From an uncultured Gammaproteobacteria bacterium (GTDB lineage: Bacteria > Pseudomonadota > Gammaproteobacteria > Rariloculales > Rariloculaceae): a stretch of 15,830 nucleotides of DNA. The stretch covers positions 1 through 15,830 of the forward strand of contig CAMPKU010000088.1 in NCBI GenBank assembly GCA_946887385.1, written 5' to 3'. Numbering within the stretch: the first letter of the stretch is position 1; each line of letters starts with the position of its first letter. Below are positions 1-8,015 of the stretch, one piece after another. A program made the translations under genes and the position numbers. The notes under the pieces are model-generated. The model searched no databases and was not told where the DNA came from. It worked only from the letters and a program-made list of their open reading frames with translations.

Positions 1-3000
1 GTCCCGCGGCCGAAGCGCGAAAGCCACTGCTGAAAATCGTCGACCACCGTGAACATCGCCGGGACGATGAACAAGCTCATCACCGTCGACACCAGCAGAC
101 CGCCGATCACGGCCACGCCCATCGGAGCGCGGAAACTTGGATCGCCGGCCCAACCCATCGCGATCGGCGTCATGCCGGCGATCATCGCGATCGTCGTCAT
201 CACGATGGGCCGCGCGCGCTTCGAGCACGAGTCGATCAACGAATCGAACCGCGACATGCCGTGATCGCGCTGCGCCATGATCGCGTACTCGACGATCAGG
301 ATGGAGTTCTTCGACACGATGCCCATCAACATCAACAGCCCGATCAGCGAGTTGATCGCGAGGCTGTAGTCGAACGCGAGCAGCGCGACGATCGCGCCGG
401 CCGCCGACGGGGGCAGCGCGGCCAAGATCGTGATGGGCTGAATGAACTTGTGGAACAGCATCACGAGCACGGCGTAGATCGATAGCACACCGATGGCCAT
501 CGCGAGCGCGAACTCGCCGAAGATCTCCCGGATCCAGCGCGCATCGCCGGTGGGCACCAAGCGCACGCCGTCCGGCAGGTTGCTCATCGACGGCAACGCT
601 TCGATCTGCGCCAGCGTGTCGCCGAGCGGCAGGCCGTTCAAGTCGACGTTCAGCGTGATGTTACGGCTGCGGTCGACGCGCGTGATCTGCGCGGGGCCGG
701 CGCCCAGCGAGACGTCGGCAATGTTCATGAGCGGTACGGGGCCGTTCGTGCCCGGCACCGACAAGAGCTGCAGCCGGTCGAGATCGCTGCGCGAGGTGTC
801 GTTGAGCCGCACGAGGATCGGGATCTGGCGATTATCGAGATTGAACTTGGCCAGGCTCGTGTTCACGTCGCCGCTGGTGGCGATGCGCGTGACCAGGCTC
901 AACGTCTCCGTCGTCACACCGAGCTCAGCCGCGCGCTCCGGCAGCGGGCGAATGACGATCTCGGGCTTCTGTAGCGCCGCGCTGCTGGTGATCATGCCGA
1001 GGCCCGGCATCGCGCGGATCTCGCGCTCGACGTTGGCCGCCGCGAGATTCAGGCGATTCGGCTCGTCACCGGCGAGCGTAACCTCGAGCCGGCTGCCGCC
1101 GCCCCCGCCGAATTGAAACCGCGCGCCCGGGATGTCGCGCAGCAGCTCGGTAGCCTTGCGCTCGAAGATTTGCTGCGCGCCGCGGGTGCCGTCGGAATTG
1201 TCGAGCTGGATGACCAGCGAGCCGCGCCGCACGTTCCCGGCCGAGCCGCCGCCCGTCGGCCCGCCGCCACCGCCGCCCGCGCCGATGGTGGTGTAGACGC
1301 TGCGCACTTCGGGCAACGGATCCAAGCGCGCCCGGGCAGCTTCGGCAACCGCAAGCGTGTCGTCGAGCGAGGCGCCGGGGGCGAGCTCGACGCTCAATGT
1401 GGTGAAGCCGTTGTCTCCGGCCGGCGAGAACGCCGTCGACAGCAGGGTGAAGAGGCTGAGCATCGAGCCGATCGCGACGCTCGCCACGCCGAGCGTGATC
1501 CAGCGATGCGCGAGGCACCAACGCATGCGCTCCAGGTACCAATCCATGACGCGCGACGGCCGCGCGGGCCGGTCGTGCGGCTTCAAAAAATACGCCGCCA
1601 TCATCGGCGTGAGCGTGCGCGCCACGAGCAGCGAGAACAGCACCGCCACGACCACCGTGAAGCTGAACGGGCCGAAGAATTCGCCGGCGATGCCGCTCAT
1701 GAACGCAACCGGCACGAACACGGCGCAGATCGTGAGCGTCGTTGCGACCACCGCAAGGCCGATCTCGATGGCCGCGTCCATCGCGGCCTCCTTCGGTTTC
1801 TTGCCCATGCGCAAGTGACGCACGATGTTCTCGACCTCGACGATCGCATCGTCCACCAAGATTCCCACGACGAGCGACAACGCGAGCAGCGTGAGAATGT
1901 TCAGCGTGTAGCCGAGCGCCCAGATGGCCCAGAACGTGGGAATGATCGACAGCGGCAGCGCAATGGCGGACACGGCCGTGGCGCGCCAGTCGCGCAAGAA
2001 CAGCCACACGACGATGATCGCGAGGATCGCGCCCTCGATCAGCATTTCTATCGAGGCGTCGAAGGACTCTTGGATGTAGCCGACCTGCGAGCTCGCCTCG
2101 GCGAAGCGCACGTTCGGATACTCGGTCTGCAAGCGCTCGACGACCGCGCGCGCTTCCTTGGCAACGTCGAGCGCGCTCGCGCCCCACGACCGCACGATCT
2201 GAAAGCCGATCACGGGCTCGCCGTCGAGCAGCGCCGCGGAGCGCTGCTCGCCGGCCTGATCGCGAACTTCGGCGATCGTGTCGAGCCGCACGCTACGGCC
2301 GTCCGGCAACGAGATCGGCAGCGCGCGAAGATCGAAGACGGACGTGATGATGCCCGTGGTGCGCACCGTTTGCTCGAGGCCGCCCAAGCGGCCCTCGCCG
2401 CCCGGGTACTCGGCCTGAATGCGCCGCAGCTGCCGTGAAACGTCGGCGGCCGTGGCGCCGAGCGCCGCCATACGGTCCGGGTCCAAGTCCACGCGGATCT
2501 CGCGCTCGACGCCGCCCACGCGGCTCACGCGGCCGATGCCGGGCACTGCCGACAGCTCGCGCGTCACCGTGAGGTCCACGAACCACGACAGCTCGGTGGC
2601 GCTCATGCTGTCCGACGCCACGCTCCACGTGACGATGGCGCCGCCAGCCGTGGTGACCCGCGAAACGATGGGCTCGTTCGCGTCGGGCGGCAAGTCGGAG
2701 CGAATTCGCGTCATCGCATCGCGCACATCGTCGAGCGCGGCCGAGAGATCCGTGCCGAAGCGAAACTCGATGCTCGTGGTGGACGCGCCTTCGTCGACGG
2801 TCGACGTCATCTGCTCGATGCCGGCAATCGTGGCGACGGCGTCCTCGACCTTGCGAGTGATCTCGCTTTCCATCTGCGTCGGCGCCACGCCGGGATACGT
2901 GACGGTGACCACCACGGCCGGAAACTCGATGTCGGGCCGATCGAGCACGCCGAGCTTCGGAAAGCTGATGAGCCCCGCAACCGTCAGCGCGATGAACAGG

Positions 3001-3047
3001 ACGATGACGGGAACGGGATTGCGGATCGACCAGGTGACGAAGTTCAT
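1..3047 (-). CDS. RND-family efflux pump permease (AcrB/HAE1-like), C-terminus cut by window edge
   Basis: Inner-membrane, proton-driven drug or hydrophobic-compound exporter that works as a trimer with the adaptor encoded just upstream. About 1015 codons are present, close to the usual 1020-1050, so only the last few residues are missing. The start is fixed by an ATGA overlap: the adaptor's TGA (3046-3044) shares bases with this ATG (3047-3045), a sign of translational coupling. It begins MNFVTWSIRNPVPVIVLF, the typical first membrane helix. The proton-relay motif GILVDDAIVEVENI is near residue 400 (the two Asp of TM4), and GIVSKNSILIVEYA near residue 910 carries the TM10 Lys. Two glycine-rich stretches, AGGGGGGPTGGG and FGGGGGSRLEV, lie in the second periplasmic domain (about 1225-1275 and 1085-1125). 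The substrate cannot be told from sequence. The pump identity is firm; a heavy-metal (CzcA) type is less likely because the TM4 motif carries the paired Asp of HAE1 pumps. Confidence 0.96.
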   Translation of the reverse strand, partial: MNFVTWSIRNPVPVIVLFIALTVAGLISFPKLGVLDRPDIEFPAVVVTVTYPGVAPTQMESEITRKVEDAVATIAGIEQMTSTVDEGASTTSIEFRFGTDLSAALDDVRDAMTRIRSDLPPDANEPIVSRVTTAGGAIVTWSVASDSMSATELSWFVDLTVTRELSAVPGIGRVSRVGGVEREIRVDLDPDRMAALGATAADVSRQLRRIQAEYPGGEGRLGGLEQTVRTTGIITSVFDLRALPISLPDGRSVRLDTIAEVRDQAGEQRSAALLDGEPVIGFQIVRSWGASALDVAKEARAVVERLQTEYPNVRFAEASSQVGYIQESFDASIEMLIEGAILAIIVVWLFLRDWRATAVSAIALPLSIIPTFWAIWALGYTLNILTLLALSLVVGILVDDAIVEVENIVRHLRMGKKPKEAAMDAAIEIGLAVVATTLTICAVFVPVAFMSGIAGEFFGPFSFTVVVAVLFSLLVARTLTPMMAAYFLKPHDRPARPSRVMDWYLERMRWCLAHRWITLGVASVAIGSMLSLFTLLSTAFSPAGDNGFTTLSVELAPGASLDDTLAVAEAARARLDPLPEVRSVYTTIGAGGGGGGPTGGGSAGNVRRGSLVIQLDNSDGTRGAQQIFERKATELLRDIPGARFQFGGGGGSRLEVTLAGDEPNRLNLAAANVEREIRAMPGLGMITSSAALQKPEIVIRPLPERAAELGVTTETLSLVTRIATSGDVNTSLAKFNLDNRQIPILVRLNDTSRSDLDRLQLLSVPGTNGPVPLMNIADVSLGAGPAQITRVDRSRNITLNVDLNGLPLGDTLAQIEALPSMSNLPDGVRLVPTGDARWIREIFGEFALAMAIGVLSIYAVLVMLFHKFIQPITILAALPPSAAGAIVALLAFDYSLAINSLIGLLMLMGIVSKNSILIVEYAIMAQRDHGMSRFDSLIDSCSKRARPIVMTTIAMIAGMTPIAMGWAGDPSFRAPMGVAVIGGLLVSTVMSLFIVPAMFTVVDDFQQWLSRFGRG

Positions 3048-4159
3048 GAGCCGGCGACCGAATTGCTCACGCTGACGAGATCGCCGTCCTTCAAGAAGCC
3101 GGCACCTTTGACGACGATGCGCTCGCCGGCTTCGACCCCATCGATCACTTCGATGGAGTCTTCATAGATTGCACCGGTCTCGATACGCCGGCGCGCAACG
3201 ATGTTGTCTTCGCCGAGCACGAATACGTAGCTATATCCGTCGGAGCTCACCACGCTCTCGAGCGGCACCATGTAGGCGGGGCCCGTGCCGATCGCGATCT
3301 CGCCGCGCGCAAACATGCCGGGCCGCAACCGTTCATCCGCCGGCAGATCCACGTAAACGAGCGCCGTGCGATCGTTCGCGGAGATCGTGGGCGCGACGAC
3401 GCGGATCGTGCCGTGGAACGGCGTGCCGTCTGCCGTGATCACGCTCACGCCCTGCCCCACCGCGAGATTGCTCAACCGCGTCTCCGGCGCCTCGCCGCGC
3501 CACTCGATGCGGCCGTTGCGCAGCAGCCGCAGCATCTCGGCGCCCGCCTGCGCGATCTGCCCGACCGTAACCGTGCGCGAAGTAATGATGCCGTCGTCGG
3601 GCGCCGTGACGTCGGTAAATTCGAGCCGCAACTGCGACGTCTCGAGATCGGCGCGCGCGGATTCGAGCCGCGATTGCGACGCCAGTTGCTCGGACGTCAG
3701 CTGATCGAGATCCGCCTGCGAGAGCAGGTTCATCGCCGCAAGCGATTGGCCGCGCTCGAGCGCAGCCTGCGCGTTCGCGAGCTCGGCTTCTCGCTGGTGA
3801 AGCGTGGCGCGCTTCGTGGCCACCTCCGCCTCGAGCAACGCCGTCGACAACGACACGAGCCGTTGCCCTTTCTTGACGTGAGCGCCCACGTCGACCAAGA
3901 CCTCTGCGACGCGATAGCCGCCGACCTCGGACGAGATGATGACGTCCTGCCACGCGTGCACGGAGCCGTTCATCTCCACGGTACGCGTGAGCTCGACGCG
4001 CTCGAGCGGCGTAGCCGTCACGGTCATGACGGCTTGGCGGGCACTCCCGCCGGCGTCGGAGCCTTCGGATCGAGCGCAACCGGTTACACACAGGATCGAC
4101 GCGAGCAAACCGAGCGACGCGGCAACGCGGAGCCGGCGGCGCGAGGCAAAGGCAGGCAT
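3044..4159 (-). CDS. RND efflux periplasmic adaptor lipoprotein (HlyD/AcrA family)
   Basis: Membrane fusion protein of 371 aa that links the RND pump to an outer-membrane channel. The N-terminus has an Arg-rich start, a hydrophobic stretch (about residues 12-24) and a lipobox VTGC with Cys28, so it is probably a lipoprotein anchored in the inner membrane. The barrel-sandwich (lipoyl-like) half near residues 72-110 contains ISSEVGGYRVAEVLVDVG. A helical hairpin rich in Glu, Ala, Gln and Leu follows (about 110-180), and the second lipoyl half contains VTAPDDGIITSRTVTVGQ. The beta-barrel and membrane-proximal domains follow. A possible ribosome site AAGGA lies 10 nt upstream of the ATG. It is first in the operon and overlaps the pump gene by 4 bp. 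Transcription probably starts within the operator region shared with the divergent marR-type gene. No outer-membrane factor gene is in the window. Confidence 0.95.
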   Translation of the reverse strand: MPAFASRRRLRVAASLGLLASILCVTGCARSEGSDAGGSARQAVMTVTATPLERVELTRTVEMNGSVHAWQDVIISSEVGGYRVAEVLVDVGAHVKKGQRLVSLSTALLEAEVATKRATLHQREAELANAQAALERGQSLAAMNLLSQADLDQLTSEQLASQSRLESARADLETSQLRLEFTDVTAPDDGIITSRTVTVGQIAQAGAEMLRLLRNGRIEWRGEAPETRLSNLAVGQGVSVITADGTPFHGTIRVVAPTISANDRTALVYVDLPADERLRPGMFARGEIAIGTGPAYMVPLESVVSSDGYSYVFVLGEDNIVARRRIETGAIYEDSIEVIDGVEAGERIVVKGAGFLKDGDLVSVSNSVAGS

Positions 4160-4172
4160 GGTGGGCTCGTCC

Positions 4173-4200
4173 TTGATTGGTATCAGCTTGCTGATATGCT
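4173..4200 (+). promoter_or_regulatory. Candidate promoter of the marR-type gene
   Basis: TTGATT (4173-4178), a 16-bp spacer and TATGCT (4195-4200) make a fair sigma-70-like match. Operator 1 fills the spacer and operator 2 covers the probable start of transcription, so a bound repressor would block polymerase. This is an inference from spacing and consensus. Confidence 0.45.
4181..4196. promoter_or_regulatory. Palindromic operator 1 of the efflux/marR divergent region
   Basis: TATCAGCTTGCTGATA is a perfect dyad with 7-bp arms (TATCAGC/GCTGATA) and a 2-bp centre. It sits between the candidate -35 and -10 of the marR-type gene and upstream of the adaptor gene. MarR-family dimers typically bind dyads of about this size near their own promoter. 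Binding here is inferred, the palindrome itself is seen. Confidence 0.8.
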
Positions 4201-4215
4201 ATCAGCTATCTGATA
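4200..4215. promoter_or_regulatory. Palindromic operator 2 of the efflux/marR divergent region
   Basis: TATCAGCTATCTGATA repeats the first operator with the same 6-bp half-sites (TATCAG and CTGATA) around a 4-bp centre. Its centre is 19 bp from that of operator 1, nearly two helical turns. It lies 15 bp before the marR-type start codon. Two copies of the same dyad in a 71-bp divergent gap strongly suggest a shared repressor-binding region. Confidence 0.8.
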
Positions 4216-4230
4216 TCTCGCAACGGGATC

Positions 4231-4773
4231 ATGCCGAAGAAGCCTGAATCGCTGGGCTGCTGGCTCAAGCTCGAGAAGCCGGAGCATATTCTCGGCTATC
4301 TGCTGAAGTCGTTGCACCACACGTTGCGCCAGACCTTCGACGAATCTCTGCGCAAACAAGGGGTTGAGCTTTCGTTCGCGCAGTTCTCGGCGCTGTTCAA
4401 CCTGCACTCCGATCCTGGTGTCAACGGCGCGCAACTGGCGCGGCGGGCTTTCGTGTCGGCGCAAACGATGAGCTCGGCTTTACGGGGGCTGGAGCTCGAA
4501 GGCTACATCGAGCGGCGGCCGCACCCGTCGAGCCGCCGCGCGGATAGCTGGTCTCTCACGCCGGCCGGGCGCAGCGAGCTCGAGCGGGCGCGCGCGGTGG
4601 GCAGCGCCATCTTCGCCAAGATGCTGAACGGCTTCGAGGGCCGCGAGACGGCCGCGTTCGAAGACTATCTGCGCCGCTCGATCGCCGCACTCGGAGGAGA
4701 TTCACCGGCAAAGACAGCCGAGCCGCCGCAGAGCCGAGCGGAGCGGCGCTGGCGCCGGCGCGCTGCCGGGTGA
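4231..4773 (+). CDS. MarR-family transcriptional regulator, likely repressor of the efflux operon
   Basis: Winged-helix DNA-binding protein of 180 aa, slightly longer than the usual 140-160. The core runs from about residue 20 to 150. The helix-turn-helix region includes GAQLARRAFVSAQTMSSALR, and the wing follows as GYIERRPHPSSRRADSWSLT with the common Arg/Asp pattern. After it comes the dimerisation helix. The last 20 residues are basic (AERRWRRRAAG) and do not belong to the conserved fold. The ATG at 4231 lies 15 bp after operator 2; the upstream region has only a weak ribosome site (ACGGGA). It diverges from the adaptor-pump operon, the usual arrangement for local repressors that are relieved by a pump substrate. 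Its ligand is unknown. It converges on trkH with a 9-bp gap. Confidence 0.93.
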   Translation: MPKKPESLGCWLKLEKPEHILGYLLKSLHHTLRQTFDESLRKQGVELSFAQFSALFNLHSDPGVNGAQLARRAFVSAQTMSSALRGLELEGYIERRPHPSSRRADSWSLTPAGRSELERARAVGSAIFAKMLNGFEGRETAAFEDYLRRSIAALGGDSPAKTAEPPQSRAERRWRRRAAG

Positions 4774-4782
4774 CGCTAAGGG

Positions 4783-6228
4783 CTAGCGGCGCCAGAAGGC
4801 CGGCGTCAGCAGCACCAGAAACGTGTAGATCTCGAGTCGGCCAAACAGCATCGTGATCGCGAACATGATCTTGCCGTGCGCGCTCACGTCCGCGAACGTG
4901 ATCGCAACGTCGCCCAGCGCGGGCCCCAGATTGCTGATCGTCGCCGCTACGGCGCCGAACGCAGTGACTTGGTCCATGCCGTCCATCATGGCGAGCGCCA
5001 TGAAGATGAAGAACACCACGACATACACGGCGAAGAACCCGCCCACGGCCTCGACCACGTTGTCCGGCAACGGCTGGCCGTCGAGCTTCATGCGCCGGAT
5101 CGCCTGCGGATGGATCAGACGGTGAATGTGGATGCCCACCTGCTTGAATAGCACGACGACGCGAATCACTTTGATGCCGCCGGCGCTCGACCCCGCACAG
5201 CCGCCGATGAGACCCGTGAAAATGAGCACGATCGGCAAAGCCAGCGGCCACAACGAAAAATCCGCGATCGCGAAGCCGGTGGTGGTGAGCACGGAGACCA
5301 CCTCGAACGCCGCGTAACGCAGCGATTCGGCGGCAGAGCCATAGGCGGCCGTGGCGAACAGCACGAGTGTGGTGAGTGCGATGGCCACGGCCACGATCAG
5401 CACGAAAGCGCGCGTCTGGGTATCGCGGCCGTAACGCTGCAGCTGGAGCGTGCGCCAGGCGATGAAGTGCTCGTTGTAGCTGATGGCCCCGATCAGCATG
5501 AACACCGTGGCAACGATCTCGATGGGCACGCTGTCGAAAAACGCCAAGCTCTCATCGTGGGTGGAATAGCCCGCCGTGGCGACCGTCGTAAGGCTGTGCG
5601 CCACCGCGTCGAACACGCCCATGCCTGCGGCCCAATAGCTCGCGGCGCAGGCCGCCGTGAGCACCAGGTAAACCACCACCAGGCCGCGCGCCGTGCGCGC
5701 CAATCTCGGCGTGAACCGCTCGTCCTTGAGCGGACCGGCCGTCTCGGCCTTGTACAGCTGCATGCCGCCGATGCCGAGCATCGGCAACAGCGCTACGGCT
5801 AGCACGATGACGCCGATGCCGCCGAGCCACTGAATCTCCTGCCGATAGAACAAAATCGACGGCGACATGGAGTCGAGCCCCACGAGCACGGTGGCGCCCG
5901 TGGTCGTGTAGCCCGACACGGACTCGAAGAACGCGTCCGGAAAGCCCAACTCGAGCACGAGCATGAAGGGCACTGCGCCGAGCAAGCTCATCGCCGTCCA
6001 CATCAACGCAACGATCAAGAAGCCGTCGCGGCTTCGGATCGCGTGGCCGTCTTTGCGCAGCGGCCAATAGAGTAAAACGCCCACCGCCACCGCGATCCCA
6101 AGCGTGGCCGAGAAATGCGCCGTTTCCCCGTCGCCGTACCACAGCGAGATGCCGATCGGCGGCAGCAGCGTGGTGCTGAACAGCAAGAACAGCACGCCGA
6201 GGGTGCGAATGATGACGGTGAGATGCAT
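4783..6228 (-). CDS. trkH: Trk potassium uptake system, membrane subunit TrkH
   Basis: K+-translocating subunit of the Trk/Ktr system, an inner-membrane protein of 481 aa, matching the usual length near 483. Four channel-like repeats can be seen through their selectivity-filter loops: TTTGAT (residues 108-113), TVATAGYST (about 215-223), TTTGFA (315-320) and ISNLGP (431-436). The glycine-rich intramembrane loop GGCAGSSAGGIK (342-353), which gates the pore in this family, is also present. It begins MHLTVIIRTLGVLFLL and ends with the family-typical LTPAFWRR. No clear ribosome site precedes the ATG. The NAD-binding partner TrkA is not in the window; in many proteobacteria it lies elsewhere. It converges on the marR-type gene, and no terminator is visible in the 9-bp gap. 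Confidence 0.96.
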   Translation of the reverse strand: MHLTVIIRTLGVLFLLFSTTLLPPIGISLWYGDGETAHFSATLGIAVAVGVLLYWPLRKDGHAIRSRDGFLIVALMWTAMSLLGAVPFMLVLELGFPDAFFESVSGYTTTGATVLVGLDSMSPSILFYRQEIQWLGGIGVIVLAVALLPMLGIGGMQLYKAETAGPLKDERFTPRLARTARGLVVVYLVLTAACAASYWAAGMGVFDAVAHSLTTVATAGYSTHDESLAFFDSVPIEIVATVFMLIGAISYNEHFIAWRTLQLQRYGRDTQTRAFVLIVAVAIALTTLVLFATAAYGSAAESLRYAAFEVVSVLTTTGFAIADFSLWPLALPIVLIFTGLIGGCAGSSAGGIKVIRVVVLFKQVGIHIHRLIHPQAIRRMKLDGQPLPDNVVEAVGGFFAVYVVVFFIFMALAMMDGMDQVTAFGAVAATISNLGPALGDVAITFADVSAHGKIMFAITMLFGRLEIYTFLVLLTPAFWRR

Positions 6229-6390
6229 GTCGGGGCGCTACGGCTCGGTCGTCGAAAGCGCCTACTGAGCCGCAGTGCGGCGCAATGTCCTCCCACCCGA
6301 AAAAATCGAGGCGCTGCATTATGCCCTGCGCGCGCCGACGAGATAAGGCGCCACAGTCGTATCGGTGCTCCGGCTATCCCTGGCGGTCGA

Positions 6391-6399
6391 TGCTATGCT
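6391..6399 (+). promoter_or_regulatory. Possible extended -10 element upstream of the aminotransferase
   Basis: TGCTATGCT fits an extended -10 (TGn plus TATGCT), 105 bp before the aminotransferase start. No good -35 is seen 16-18 bp upstream. The rest of the 276-bp divergent gap 6229-6504 shows no gene or convincing dyad. Confidence 0.25.
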
Positions 6400-6504
6400 G
6401 GCGCCGCTCGCGTGGCAGCGCGCACTACCGCCATCGAAAGCCGTCGTAGAAGACAACGCGCCGCCGAGCCCTATCTCCGATCGCCCCGAACCCAAAGGTG
6501 CCCC

Positions 6505-7770
6505 GTGTCCGCACAACTCAGTAATTTTGCCCGCTCGCTGTCGATGGAGACGGCGTTCACGGTGCTCGCCGTGGCGCGAGCGCTGAAAGCCGCCGGCAAA
6601 GACATCGTCGAGCTCGAGATCGGCGATAGCCCGTTCGACAGCCCGGCCGCAGCGCGCGCCGAAGGCATCGAGGCAATCAAGAACAATCAGTCGCACTATT
6701 GCCCGTCGCCGGGCATTCCCGAGTTCCGTGCGGCGGCCGCGCAGTTCGTGCGCGAGGAATTCGACATTCCCGCCGAGCCGGGCAACATCGTCGCAGGCCC
6801 CGGCGCAAAGGTGTTCGAGCAGTTTTTTTGCGAAGCGTTCTTGAACCCCGGCGATGGCGTGCTCGTCTTCAGCCCGTATTTCCCCACCTACCTGCCCAAC
6901 ATCGAGCGGCGCGGCGCGCGCGCCGTGCTCACGCCGCTCAAGCAAGCGAACGGGTTCCGGCCAACGGCCACTGATGTCGAGCGCTTTTTGACGGACGACC
7001 CGTCGCCGCGGGCCATCTTCTTGAACTCGCCTCATAACCCCACGGGCGGCGTTAGCACGCGCGACGACTTGCAACGCATCGCTGACGTGGTTCGCGGCCG
7101 CGACGTGGCGGTGTTCAGCGACGAGCCCTACTGCCACATGATCTGGCGCGGCAGCCATCATTCGATCTTGAGTGAGCCCGGGATGCTCGCGCAGTGCGTG
7201 GGCGCGTACACGTTCAGCAAGTCGTACAGCATGAGCGGCTGGCGGCTCGGCTTTGCCGTGGCCTCGGTGGACGTGGCCGACACGATCGCGAAGATGATCA
7301 ACACCACATTGTCGTGCACGCCGCCGATCGTGCAGCTCGCGGGCACCGCGGCGCTGAAGCGCGACCGCAAAGAGCGCGACGAGGTGATGGCGAAGTTTCG
7401 CGAGAAGGTGGTGCTGCTCACGGAAGGCCTGAACCGCATCGAAGGGTTCCGGACGCTGGACCCGACGGGCACGTTTTACGTGTTCCCGAACGTTGCGCGC
7501 GTCTGCAACAAGCTCGGCGTCACGAGCCACGGCTTGGCGCTCTTCATGCTGCAAGGCGCCGACGACGCGTTCGGCATCGCGTCGTTGGGCGGCGAGTGCT
7601 TCGGCCAGGCGGGCGCCGGGTTCCTGCGCTTGAGCTGCGCCGAGCCGACGGAGCGCTTGCAGCAAGCGCTCGATTTCATCCCGAAGGCGCTCGCACGCAC
7701 CGACCGGCTCGAGGACTGGCTGGGCCAGAACCCGCAGCACCGGCTCTTGAAGCCGTACGCCATCGACTAG
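6505..7770 (+). CDS. PLP-dependent class I/II aminotransferase (aspartate aminotransferase superfamily)
   Basis: Transfers an amino group between an amino acid and a 2-oxo acid using pyridoxal phosphate; cytoplasmic. I chose the GTG at 6505, giving 421 aa, because AAAGG lies 6 nt upstream; ATG 6544 (residue 14) is an alternative, and the frame is also open further upstream without family-like sequence. Visible residues: NSPHNPTGG (174-182) with the cofactor-contacting Asn178, SDEPY (205-209) with Asp206 and Tyr209, the Schiff-base Lys239 in TFSKSYSMSGWRLGF, and Arg247. A late FLRLSCAEP carries the substrate-carboxylate Arg. The substrate cannot be read from sequence; a bacterial aspartate/aromatic type is plausible. 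It stands alone, diverges from trkH, and is followed by a hairpin-rich tract ending in a terminator. Confidence 0.93.
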   Translation: MSAQLSNFARSLSMETAFTVLAVARALKAAGKDIVELEIGDSPFDSPAAARAEGIEAIKNNQSHYCPSPGIPEFRAAAAQFVREEFDIPAEPGNIVAGPGAKVFEQFFCEAFLNPGDGVLVFSPYFPTYLPNIERRGARAVLTPLKQANGFRPTATDVERFLTDDPSPRAIFLNSPHNPTGGVSTRDDLQRIADVVRGRDVAVFSDEPYCHMIWRGSHHSILSEPGMLAQCVGAYTFSKSYSMSGWRLGFAVASVDVADTIAKMINTTLSCTPPIVQLAGTAALKRDRKERDEVMAKFREKVVLLTEGLNRIEGFRTLDPTGTFYVFPNVARVCNKLGVTSHGLALFMLQGADDAFGIASLGGECFGQAGAGFLRLSCAEPTERLQQALDFIPKALARTDRLEDWLGQNPQHRLLKPYAID

Positions 7771-7807
7771 CGCGCGAAAAGCCGACGCGCCGCACGAGCG
7801 GTTATGT

Positions 7808-7933
7808 CAAACCTGTGATGCCGTTCACAGGTACTTCCAAGTTTGGGGCGGATACTGAGCCTCAAGTTTCGGAGATTCTTGCTCCTAACGGTTTCCCCCC
7901 TGACTCGCCCGGCCTTGTGCCGGGCATTTTTTT
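7808..7933 (+). ncRNA. Candidate structured RNA or hairpin-rich 3' UTR
   Basis: Four successive hairpins end in an intrinsic terminator. Stem 1 is a perfect 8-bp pair, ACCTGTGA (7811-7818) with TCACAGGT (7825-7832), loop TGCCGT. Stem 2 pairs AAGTTTGGGGC (7839-7849) with GCCTCAAGTTT (7859-7869), 11 bp including three G-U pairs, loop GGATACTGA. Stem 3 is a short GGAG/CTCC pair (7871-7874 with 7882-7885). Stem 4 is the terminator. A run of six C (7895-7900) could pair with GGGG of stem 2, giving an alternative fold. No convincing promoter lies just upstream, so it may be released from the aminotransferase mRNA rather than made separately. It does not show the conserved core of 4.5S, 6S, tmRNA or a riboswitch that I recognise. 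It could also be a leader of the downstream gene. Confidence 0.4.
7907..7933 (+). terminator. Strong rho-independent terminator
   Basis: GCCCGGC (7907-7913), loop CTTGT, GCCGGGC (7919-7925), one A and then seven T (7927-7933). The stem is a perfect 7 bp of G-C pairs followed at once by the U tract. It would end transcripts of the aminotransferase and of the hairpin tract before the next gene. Confidence 0.93.
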
Positions 7934-8015
7934 GGCCGAGCTGCGCGCCTCAGTTGTCAGCGCCGCGCAATAGTGCGACGCTCACAACACTACGGCATCC
8001 AACAAGAATGCGGCC

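Noticed and set aside
1113..2438. 441-codon open frame on the plus strand opposite the RND pump
   Set aside because: Antisense shadow of a firmly identified pump gene, with Arg/Asp/His-rich composition and no recognisable domain.
4774..4782. Terminator between the marR-type gene and trkH
   Set aside because: Only 9 bp lie between the stops and no hairpin with a T tract is seen.
6833..6839. Run of seven T inside the aminotransferase, possible programmed frameshift
   Set aside because: The frame continues intact on both sides with all family motifs, and no second product frame of interest follows.
6319..7740. 473-codon open frame on the minus strand opposite the aminotransferase
   Set aside because: Shadow of the aminotransferase, which has all its PLP residues; the antisense protein has no domain.
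7808..7933. Known small RNA (4.5S, 6S, tmRNA) or TPP riboswitch
   Set aside because: None of the conserved core sequences of these RNAs is present, for instance the GGAAG region of 4.5S RNA or the CTGAGA element of TPP.
7818..7973. 51-codon small open frame starting MPFTGTSKFGADTEP
   Set aside because: It runs straight through the hairpins and the terminator, has no ribosome site, and its PGLVPG segment is just the terminator stem read as protein.
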